From contig VBAU01000260.1 of the NCBI GenBank assembly GCA_005883855.1, positions 265 through 6,980 of the forward strand: a stretch of 6,716 nt of DNA, read 5' to 3'. Below, one piece after another: positions 1 through 6,021 of the stretch. The position numbers and the translations under genes were made by a program. Each line of letters starts with the position of its first letter. Positions within the stretch are counted from its first letter, which is position 1. The notes under the pieces were generated by a model, which was given only the letters and a program-made list of their open reading frames with translations, made no database searches and was not told the DNA's origin. The stretch is from Bacteroidota bacterium (lineage in GTDB: Bacteria > Bacteroidota > Bacteroidia > Chitinophagales > Chitinophagaceae).

Positions 1-318
1 CCAGGCAATAAATTCTCCCATCGTTGCGTATGAGTACGTGTATGCACTCCCTGCTATCGGAATCATCGAGGCAAATTCTGCATAGCACAATCCTGCAAAG
101 GCACATCCGATACCTGCAACAACAAAAGATAAAGTAATAGCCGGGCCTGCATTGTTAGCAGCCGCAACGCCGGTAATAGAAAATAATCCCGCTCCGATAA
201 TGGCACCTATTCCTAAAGCGATTAAAGACCCGGCTCCTAAGGTTTTCTTTAGGCCCTTTTCGCTATCAGCAGCTTCCACTAAAAGTTTATTAAGAGGCTT
301 CTTGATAAACAAACTCAT
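1..318 (-). CDS. APC-superfamily amino acid permease, N-terminal part (cut by window edge)
   Basis: The first 106 codons of a permease read leftwards from an ATG at 318-316 and stay open to base 1; the remainder lies outside the window. The visible protein begins [20 protein letters not shown], then [20 protein letters not shown] followed by AGLFSITG (about residues 23-50). This is the Gly-rich first transmembrane helix of the APC fold, where the unwound GxIIGAG segment binds the substrate backbone. A second hydrophobic helix follows at about 60-88, then [20 protein letters not shown], typical of the cationic amino acid transporter (CAT/YfnA-like) branch. Members move amino acids across the inner membrane by proton-coupled symport or exchange. 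The substrate cannot be told from this fragment. The gene is divergent from the DAACS symporter and shares its 145-bp upstream region. The start is supported by the normal distance from Met to helix 1. Confidence 0.88.
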   Translation of the reverse strand, partial: MSLFIKKPLNKLLVEAADSEKGLKKTLGAGSLIALGIGAIIGAGLFSITGVAAANNAGPAITLSFVVAGIGCAFAGLCYAEFASMIPIAGSAYTYSYATMGEFIAW

Positions 319-354
319 AAGTTGGTAATTGTAGTTTAGAATAGCTCGTAAAGT

Positions 355-386
355 AAAGAATTATTTAAATAACGCTTTAATTCTTT
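355..386. repeat. AT-rich inverted repeat in the divergent intergenic region, possible operator
   Basis: A perfect 9-bp inverted repeat, AAAGAATTA (355-363) and TAATTCTTT (378-386), is separated by 14 bp. Overlapping the left arm is an independent perfect 12-bp palindrome, TTATTTAAATAA (361-372). Both lie between the divergent permease and DAACS genes, 37 bp from the permease start and 77 bp from the DAACS start. That is where a shared regulator could bind. The sequence is very AT-rich, so some symmetry is expected by chance, and no adjacent regulator gene is visible. The operator role is inference. The stem is too weak in G+C and lacks a T-tract in a useful position to be a strong intrinsic terminator. 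Confidence 0.3.
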
Positions 387-463
387 TAACAAAGGCATTT
401 TAAGATGAAATGTTTTTACTCTTAGATTAATTTCCGATTTTCGACCCCATTTTACAATTGAGT

Positions 464-1705
464 ATGATAAAGAGAAACCGACTAACTGTGTTTATCCTTA
501 TTGCGATGGTGTTAGGTGTTACTATCGGATATATTGTCCATCAGAATAGTTCTGCTGATTTCATCAAGAAATTCTCCGACAACATTAAACTTCTTACTAC
601 CATCTTCCTTCGGCTTGTGCAAATGATCATTGCGCCACTGGTGTTTTGTACTCTCGTTGTTGGAATTGCCAAGCTTGGCGATCTGAAGACGGTTGGCAGA
701 GTAGGAGGTAAGGCATTGCTATGGTTCATCACAGCGTCATTGGTTAGTTTATTGTTGGGAATGTTCTTGGTCAACTTGTTTCAACCCGGGCATGCAATAG
801 ACTTGAGTAATAAGGATACGGCAGGTGCAGAAGATCTGATCGGGAAGACACAAGAATTTACTCTCGCTTCTTTTGTTGACCATGTTTTCCCCGCAAGTGT
901 TCTCGACGCAATGGCCAAAAACCAAATCCTGCAAATTGTTGTCTTCAGCGTATTTTTTGGGATCGCTGCAACGGCTCTTCATGAATATGCAAAACCGGTC
1001 GTGAAGGCCCTTGATGCGGCTTCACATATCATTCTCAAGATGGTCGGTTATGTAATGTGGTTTGCTCCGCTAGGCGTGTTCGGTGCTATTGCCGCCGTGA
1101 TCGCAACAAAGGGATTGCAGGTTTTTAGTTTTTATGGACAATATCTATTGTACTTTCTAGTTGGCATTGCATTGCTATGGGGCATTTTGTTATCAGTTGG
1201 GTTCTTAGTATTACGTAACCGTCTTCCTCACTTGCTTAAACGAATCGCGCAACCTTTACTAATTGCCTTTAGCACCACCAGTAGCGAAGCCGTGTTCCCC
1301 AAACTCACTGAAGAATTAGAGCGATTTGGGTGCAAAGACAAAATTGTTGCGTTTATTTTACCACTCGGGTATTCATTCAATCTTGACGGTAGCATGATGT
1401 ACATGACATTTGCAAGCATCGCCATTGCGCAGGCGTATGGTATACACATGGACCTGGCTACGCAATTAACCATGTTGTTGGTATTAATGCTAACCAGCAA
1501 GGGAATTGCCGGAGTGCCCAGGGCTGCATTAGTAGTGGTATTGGCAACTTGCTCAATGTTTAAAATTCCTGCTGCTGGCGTGGCATTAATTCTGCCAATA
1601 GATCATTTTTGCGATATGTTCAGAACAATGACTAATGTTGTGGGCAATGGGTTGGCGACAAGTGTGGTTAGCAAATGGGAAGGTGCGTTGGAACCCGCCC
1701 CCTAA
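464..1705 (+). CDS. DAACS-family dicarboxylate/amino acid:cation symporter
   Basis: This inner-membrane secondary transporter has the GltP/DctA/GltPh fold and imports dicarboxylates or acidic amino acids with Na+ or H+. From the ATG at 464 it is 413 residues, a normal family length. The family landmarks appear in order: several N-terminal helices; hairpin 1 with the serine-rich tip STTSSEAVFPK (270-280); helix 7 with SFNLDGSMMY (304-313), equivalent to the NMDGT cation-site motif; hairpin 2 with SKGIAGVPRA (345-354); and helix 8 with IDHFCDMFRTMTNVVGNGLA (379-398), holding the conserved Asp384, Arg387, Thr388 and Asn391. GN rather than GD after NVV resembles DctA-type members, so dicarboxylate or broad specificity is plausible but unproven. 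A TTG two codons upstream (458) is also in frame; the ATG is preferred because MIKRNRLTVF gives the usual positively charged lead into helix 1. No strong Shine-Dalgarno is visible. DedA follows after 26 nt. Confidence 0.93.
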   Translation: MIKRNRLTVFILIAMVLGVTIGYIVHQNSSADFIKKFSDNIKLLTTIFLRLVQMIIAPLVFCTLVVGIAKLGDLKTVGRVGGKALLWFITASLVSLLLGMFLVNLFQPGHAIDLSNKDTAGAEDLIGKTQEFTLASFVDHVFPASVLDAMAKNQILQIVVFSVFFGIAATALHEYAKPVVKALDAASHIILKMVGYVMWFAPLGVFGAIAAVIATKGLQVFSFYGQYLLYFLVGIALLWGILLSVGFLVLRNRLPHLLKRIAQPLLIAFSTTSSEAVFPKLTEELERFGCKDKIVAFILPLGYSFNLDGSMMYMTFASIAIAQAYGIHMDLATQLTMLLVLMLTSKGIAGVPRAALVVVLATCSMFKIPAAGVALILPIDHFCDMFRTMTNVVGNGLATSVVSKWEGALEPAP

Positions 1706-1731
1706 AGAGAAAATAAAACGAGGTCGATTCT

Positions 1732-2430
1732 ATGGAGATTCTTTTATTAGATGGGTTTATTCAGCGATTCATTGAGTGGATCATACATCACGGAGGCTTC
1801 TTTTTTCTATTACTTGTGATCTTTGCGGAAACCGGTTTGTTTGTGGGTTTCTTTTTTCCCGGTGATTCCTTGCTGTTTGCATCAGGCATATTCATGAATG
1901 AGTTACTTGAAAAAGTTTTTAATGTTGCTGACGCTGGCGCACTTCCCTTTGGACTTTATCATATTATCATTATCATCGCCGTAATGGTCGCATCCGTGCT
2001 CGGCAATATTGTTGGCTATTGGTTTGGTTATAAAACAGGTCCCTTGCTGTATGAAAGAAAGGAAACCTGGTTATTTAAAAGGAAGCATTTACTGAAGGCG
2101 AAGAGTTTTTATCACAAATATGGTAAAGGCACAATCTTCCTGGCAAAGTTTCTCCCAATCATTCGCACATTCGCTCCGATTGTTGCAGGTGTTGTAAAAA
2201 TGGAAAAACACATTTTCGTCTTTTACAACATTGTTGGAAGTGTTTGCTGGGTAAGCTCCATGATGCTCGGGGGGTTCTTTCTCCAAAATTGGGTCGAAAA
2301 GAAATTTGATTTTAGTCTTAAGGATCACATTGAGGCCATTACAATCGGCCTGATCCTCGTCACTACATTACCTGTCCTGTATAAGTTGTTTTTTGGTAAA
2401 CACGAAGAATACGAACCGACCAAAGAATGA
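1732..2430 (+). CDS. DedA-family (SNARE-associated/VTT domain) membrane protein
   Basis: This is a 232-residue polytopic inner-membrane protein of the DedA family. Family members are linked to undecaprenyl-phosphate or phospholipid translocation and to proton-motive-force homeostasis; which applies here is unknown. Signature regions are FAETGLFVGFFFPGDSLLFA (31-50), containing the conserved Glu33 and Asp45 re-entrant loop; GNIVGYWFGYKTGP (91-104); and FLAKFLPIIRTFAPIVAG (136-153), matching the F-x-x-R-F-x-P-x-x-R-T-x-x-P-x-x-A-G signature. At the first basic position of that motif this protein has Lys139 instead of the more usual Arg, while Arg145 is kept. Another membrane segment lies near 165-185 and a last one near 201-221, with a short charged tail. 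The start has a reasonable Shine-Dalgarno (GAGG, 1720-1723, 8 nt before ATG). The 26-nt gap before it and 4-nt gap after it argue for co-transcription with both neighbours. Confidence 0.93.
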   Translation: MEILLLDGFIQRFIEWIIHHGGFFFLLLVIFAETGLFVGFFFPGDSLLFASGIFMNELLEKVFNVADAGALPFGLYHIIIIIAVMVASVLGNIVGYWFGYKTGPLLYERKETWLFKRKHLLKAKSFYHKYGKGTIFLAKFLPIIRTFAPIVAGVVKMEKHIFVFYNIVGSVCWVSSMMLGGFFLQNWVEKKFDFSLKDHIEAITIGLILVTTLPVLYKLFFGKHEEYEPTKE

Positions 2431-2434
2431 ATGA

Positions 2435-3655
2435 ATGGATAAACGCGACTACGGTATTTTCTCTCTGCCAGTAATAGTCGGGGCATTGGGCTTTTTCGTT
2501 GATGTCTATGATCTTCTTCTGTTCAACATCATTCGCAAACCGAGTTTGCAGGCCCTTGGCCTCACAGGCGATGCTGTTTTTACAACCGGGGAAAACATTC
2601 TAAGCATCCAAATGATCGGCATTTTGCTTGGTGGCGTCATTTGGGGAGTTATGGGAGACAAGAAAGGAAGAAAAAGTGTGTTGTTCGGGTCTATCCTTCT
2701 GTACTCCCTGGCGTCCATCGCAAATGGCATGATCACCAGTGTTGGCCAATACACACTTCTTCGTTTCATTGCGGGACTCGGCTTAGCCGGTGAATTGGGC
2801 GCCAGCATCACGATCACCAGCGAAATTCTGCCAAAAGAAAAGAGAGGCATTGCGGCAACCGTCATTGCGATAACCGGGATAATGGGAACGATCACCGCTT
2901 ATTTCGTGAATCAGTGGTTTCACGATTGGAGACTTTGTTATTACGTCGGTGGTGCTTTGGGTTTGATGCTTCTGGTGCTGAGGGTACGTTTTATCGAAAG
3001 CTCGATGTTTGATGAAGTAAAGAAGACAACTGCCAGGCGTGGAAACTTTTTCATGTTGTTTAATAACCGCGAACGTTTTCTGAGGTATCTCCGCGGTATC
3101 CTTATTGGTCTTCCTGTTTGGTACACGATCGGGATTTTGGTAACATTCTCTGATAAATTCGCCAATGAATTTGGAATTGGGCAAATTGATCCGGGCAAGG
3201 CAGTGATGTATCAATACGCCGGCCTTGCTTTAGGGGATTTAAGTGCTGGCATCATTAGCAATGTTCTTAAGAGCCGCAAAAAGACGCTCTTCCTTTTTTA
3301 TGGACTAGTGACTGCTTTTATCGCGCTGTATTTTTTATATCACCCTGACGTGAGCACGTTTTACTTAACGTGTGCTATTTTAGGGTTTGGATCGGGTGTA
3401 TCGGTTTTATATTTCACCATGGCCGCCGAGCAATTTGGAACGAATCTGAGAGCGACGGCAGCTATTTCGATTCCAAATTTTGTTCGCGGATTTTTGCCAT
3501 TGATTATTTTGCTGTTTAAAGGATTGAGAACAGTGACTGGTGATTTTGTTATGGGCGGTTGGATAACAGGTGTGATCATTATGTCTGTGGCGACAGTTGC
3601 CGCGTGGTTCACAAAAGAATCATTTTCCAGGGACCTGAATTTTTTGGAACTCTGA
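2435..3655 (+). CDS. MFS transporter, intact copy of a tandem pair
   Basis: A 406-residue major facilitator superfamily permease with about 12 predicted membrane helices. Helix 1 carries FFVDVYDLLLFN (20-31), with acidic residues reminiscent of metabolite:proton symporters. The loop between helices 2 and 3 is a good MFS motif A, GVMGDKKGRK (71-80). Helix 4 has RFIAGLGLAGELG (110-122), followed by SEILPKEKRG (129-138), typical of the sugar/organic acid porter side of the superfamily. The second half repeats the pattern with GDLSAGIISNVLKSRKK (267-283) and then AAEQFGTNLRATA (330-342). The substrate cannot be assigned; an organic anion or sugar is a guess. The start is ATG 2435, four bases after the DedA stop, with no clear Shine-Dalgarno, so translational coupling to dedA is likely. 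A frameshifted paralogue follows after 31 nt, and more than half of aligned positions look identical by eye. Confidence 0.92.
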   Translation: MDKRDYGIFSLPVIVGALGFFVDVYDLLLFNIIRKPSLQALGLTGDAVFTTGENILSIQMIGILLGGVIWGVMGDKKGRKSVLFGSILLYSLASIANGMITSVGQYTLLRFIAGLGLAGELGASITITSEILPKEKRGIAATVIAITGIMGTITAYFVNQWFHDWRLCYYVGGALGLMLLVLRVRFIESSMFDEVKKTTARRGNFFMLFNNRERFLRYLRGILIGLPVWYTIGILVTFSDKFANEFGIGQIDPGKAVMYQYAGLALGDLSAGIISNVLKSRKKTLFLFYGLVTAFIALYFLYHPDVSTFYLTCAILGFGSGVSVLYFTMAAEQFGTNLRATAAISIPNFVRGFLPLIILLFKGLRTVTGDFVMGGWITGVIIMSVATVAAWFTKESFSRDLNFLEL

Positions 3656-3686
3656 GTAATTTTTCATTTTTGTAATAAAGCTTGCT

Positions 3687-4935
3687 ATGACAAATAGGCA
3701 ATTGGGTGTTTTTTCATTCCCCGTTATTGTCGCTGCGCTTGGATATTTCGTAGATATTTACGACCTGCTTTTGTTCAGCATCATAAGAATTCCCTCTTTG
3801 AGATCTCTTGGCTTAGATGATGCCCACATCGCTAAACAAGGACTTTTCATCATTAATATTCAAATGGTGGGCTTACTGATAGGCGGGATTATCTGGGGCA
3901 TACTTGGTGACAAGAAGGGAAGATTGCGAGTGTTATACGCTTCCATCATTCTGTATTCGATCGGAAATATCGCCAATGGATTCGTTCAAACGGTTGGCCA
4001 GTATGCAATCGTTCGGTTCATAACCGGGATTGGTTTAGCGGGAGAGTTAGGCGCAGGCATCACATTAGTAACTGAATTGCTGCCAAAAGAAAAAAGGGGA
4101 ATTGGGACTTCGATGGTGGCGGGTATCGGCCTGACCGGTGCTGTCGTGGCTTTTTTTCTGAAAGAAGAATTTGACTGGCGAACCTGTTACTTTATTGGTG
4201 GCGGGCTGGGATTTGTTTTATTATTGGTACGTGTCGGCGTCCTCGAATCGGGAATGTTCAAAAACATTGAACACTCAAACGTTTCAAAAGGAAATTTTTT
4301 TATGTTGTTTTCGAATGGAAAACGACTGAGAAAATATCTAAGTTCGATACTAATTGGTTTGCCAACCTGGTACGTAATCGGCATACTTATTACATTTTCA
4401 AAGGAATTCGGAACAAGTATGCGGGTGCGGGGAGCAATCGATCCGGGAAAAGCAGTAATGTTTGCTTACGCTGCGATTTCTGTCGGCGACATTCTGGCTG
4501 GATTTGTGAGTCATTGGCTAAAAAGCAGGAAAAAAGCTCTATGCTCTATATATTTATTACGCTATTACGGCGCTCAGCATTCTTTGGTTTTTTAACTTGC
4601 AAGGATCAACTGCAAATGAACTTTATCTTGTAAGTGCCGTGATGGGGTTTGGTACTGGGTTTTGGGCGATATTCGTCACGATGGCTGCTGAACAATTCGG
4701 AACAAACATTCGGGCAACTGCCGCAACCACAGTTCCGAATATGGTACGTGGCTCCCTTTTATTTGTGTCGGCACTGTTCACCCAACTTCATAACAGCACC
4801 GGCGATTATGTGAAGGCCGGATGGATCACTGGCATTGTCGTTTTAATAATCGGAATTGTTTCGGTGATGATTGCTGAAGAGACGTACCATAAAGATCTCG
4901 ATTATCTCGAAGGTGAATTTGCCAGCTCTCCATAA
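3687..4935 (+). pseudogene. MFS transporter, frameshifted tandem paralogue
   Basis: This second MFS permease closely resembles the upstream one: FVDIYDLLLFSIIRIPSL near the N-terminus, GILGDKKGRLRVLY for motif A, GQYAIVRFITGIGLAGELGA and LPKEKRG after helix 4. The frame opened by ATG 3687 matches up to SRKKAL (4524-4541), then runs out of register and stops at 4593-4595. The homologous C-terminal half resumes in the +1 frame (LYIYYAITAL, then MGFGTGFWAI and AAEQFGTNIRATA) and ends at 4933-4935. The break sits at a 7-bp tandem duplication. Deleting one copy gives a continuous 413-residue protein, against 406 for the neighbour. As written the product would lose its last helices and probably be inactive. 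Both halves remain well conserved with no other stop, so the lesion is recent, phase-variable or a sequence error. The downstream open frame beginning with TTG at 4597 has no ribosome binding site and is not a separate gene. Confidence 0.85.
4536..4549 (+). repeat. 7-bp perfect tandem duplication (GCTCTAT x2) at the MFS frameshift
   Basis: GCTCTAT at 4536-4542 is followed immediately by an identical GCTCTAT at 4543-4549. The repeat directly follows six A residues (4530-4535). Seven bases are two codons plus one, so a second copy shifts the frame by exactly the amount observed. With one copy the reading is KKALYIYYAITALSILWFF, which aligns without gaps to KKTLFLFYGLVTAFIALYF in the neighbouring paralogue. 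Replication slippage is the simplest origin. An alternative lesion, one extra A in the A-run, would also restore the frame but gives a product two residues longer in this loop and a poorer alignment. Confidence 0.8.
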
Positions 4936-4949
4936 TTGGTTTCAATTTG
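4918..4949 (+). promoter_or_regulatory. Candidate Bacteroidota-type promoter for the GT9 gene
   Basis: TTTG at 4918-4921, a 20-nt spacer, and TCAATTTG at 4942-4949 fit the established Bacteroidota housekeeping promoter pattern (-33 TTTG, 19-21 nt, -7 TAnnTTTG) at every specified position except one (C for A at the second base of the -7 element). The -7 element ends 23 nt before the ATG at 4973, leaving room for a short leader. The upstream box lies inside the last codons of the broken MFS gene. This would let the glycosyltransferase be transcribed independently of the disrupted gene. Only sequence resemblance supports it. Confidence 0.4.
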
Positions 4950-4972
4950 TAGAAATTAGTGTAATTCGTCTA

Positions 4973-6016
4973 ATGAAATTTCTTATCATACGTTTTTCTT
5001 CCATTGGAGATATTGTTCTCACTACTCCTGTTGTTCGCTGCTTGAAAAAGCAATTACCTGATGCCGAAATCCATTACTTAACCAAAGAAAGTTTTCACTC
5101 AATTGTCGAGCATAATCCTTATCTCGACAAAATTCACCTCCTGGCGCATAGCTGGGATTTGATGATGCATGAGCTGAAACTAGAAGAATATGATCATATC
5201 ATCGACTTGCATAATAACGTACGAACCCTGAGAGTGAAGAAAACGCTGGCAAGACCCTCTCAATCTTTTCATAAGCTCAACATTCAAAAATACATCTACG
5301 TTAATCTGAAGTGGAACGTAATGCCGGGTGTTCACATTGTAGATCGTTATATGAAAACTGTCGAATCATTTGGCGTTAAGAACGATGGTGCAGGATTGGA
5401 TTATTTTATTTCCGACAAGGATGAAATCAAAAAAAATGACATCCCTGCTTCTCATCATGCAGGATTCGTTGGCATCGTAATAGGCGCCGCCCACAATACA
5501 AAAAAATATCCAGTGCACAAGCTGAAAGAATTGTGCTCGCAGCTTGACCACCCCGTTATCTTGCTCGGAGGAAAGGAGGACCGGCAGAATGCAGACGAAA
5601 TTGCTTCTGTCGATTCTGTGAAAGTTTACAACGCTTGTGGAAAATTCAGCATTAATGAAAGTGCAGACCTGGTCAGAAAATCTAAGCTGATAGTAAGCAA
5701 CGATACAGGACTAATGCACATCGCGGCAGCATACAAGAAGCCGATTATTTCATTGTGGGGAAATACGGTGCCGTCGTTTGGAATGTATCCATATTATGGA
5801 GATAACTATCTTTCTGGACATAACCGCGCAACCGCTCCGGGAGGTGCCACGACTGGCCCTACGACGGGCTTGCCCTACGATATTTTACAGGTGAATAAAC
5901 TAAGATGTCGTCCATGCACGAAGATTGGTTATGATAAATGTCCCCTCGGTCATTTTAAATGCATGGAAAAAATTGAAGTAAACGATGTGCTTAACGCTAT
6001 TAAAGCAAGGTTGTGA
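4973..6016 (+). CDS. Glycosyltransferase family 9 (heptosyltransferase-like)
   Basis: A 347-residue GT-B fold protein of family GT9, the family of the LPS core ADP-heptose:LPS heptosyltransferases WaaC/WaaF. It probably acts at the cytoplasmic face of the inner membrane, adding a sugar to an envelope glycan or lipid. The N-terminus, MKFLIIRFSSIGDIVLTTPV (1-20), is the classic GT9 opening with the Gly-Asp acceptor-side loop. The donor-side motif SNDTGLMHIAAAYKKPIISL (242-261) carries Asp244, Gly246 and His249, followed by WGNTVP. The C-terminus has four cysteines, C312-x2-C315-x7-C323-x6-C330, around CPLGHFKC, also known from WaaF-like proteins. Residues 284-301 are a GC-rich Gly/Thr/Pro insert. 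The frame is open upstream to a TTG at 4871, but that would overlap the MFS gene and precede the conserved N-terminus, so ATG 4973 is chosen. The exact sugar donor and acceptor are unknown. Confidence 0.92.
   Translation: MKFLIIRFSSIGDIVLTTPVVRCLKKQLPDAEIHYLTKESFHSIVEHNPYLDKIHLLAHSWDLMMHELKLEEYDHIIDLHNNVRTLRVKKTLARPSQSFHKLNIQKYIYVNLKWNVMPGVHIVDRYMKTVESFGVKNDGAGLDYFISDKDEIKKNDIPASHHAGFVGIVIGAAHNTKKYPVHKLKELCSQLDHPVILLGGKEDRQNADEIASVDSVKVYNACGKFSINESADLVRKSKLIVSNDTGLMHIAAAYKKPIISLWGNTVPSFGMYPYYGDNYLSGHNRATAPGGATTGPTTGLPYDILQVNKLRCRPCTKIGYDKCPLGHFKCMEKIEVNDVLNAIKARL
5821..5880 (+). other. GC-rich low-complexity segment inside the GT9 gene
   Basis: Within these 60 bases 41 are G or C (68%), against 23 of 60 in the block before and 20 of 60 in the block after. 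The segment encodes NRATAPGGATTGPTTGLP (residues 284-301), between the GMYPYYGDNYLSG region and the cysteine cluster. It includes an imperfect 12-nt tandem repeat (5849-5860 and 5861-5872, 8 of 12 bases equal) encoding TTGP then TTGL, and a small GGGC-TT-GCCC dyad (5866-5875). The protein stays in frame. It looks like a flexible surface loop acquired or expanded within the gene. Confidence 0.6.
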
Positions 6017-6021
6017 CCAGG

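Noticed and set aside
541..1500. Minus-strand open frames opposite the DAACS gene (and similar ones opposite DedA, the MFS genes and GT9)
   Set aside because: They are compositional shadows of strongly supported plus-strand genes and show no recognisable protein family.
3643..3672. Promoter for the second MFS gene (TTTG, 18 nt, CATTTTTG)
   Set aside because: The spacer is shorter than the usual 19-21 nt, the first base of the -7 box mismatches, and the region is T-rich enough to produce this by chance.
4530..4536. A AAA AAG heptamer as a programmed -1 frameshift site joining the two MFS halves
   Set aside because: The zero-frame codons here are AAA AAA GCT, not the phase needed for tandem -1 slippage, and the frame change required is +1. 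The 7-bp duplication explains the shift directly.
4597..4935. A separate small membrane-protein gene of 112 codons
   Set aside because: It starts with TTG in the middle of an MFS helix, has no ribosome binding site, and its sequence is the C-terminal part of the frameshifted MFS transporter.
4871..4972. A longer N-terminus for the glycosyltransferase beginning at TTG 4871
   Set aside because: The extra 34 residues overlap the MFS coding end and precede the canonical MKFLIIRFSSIGD opening, which normally begins the protein.
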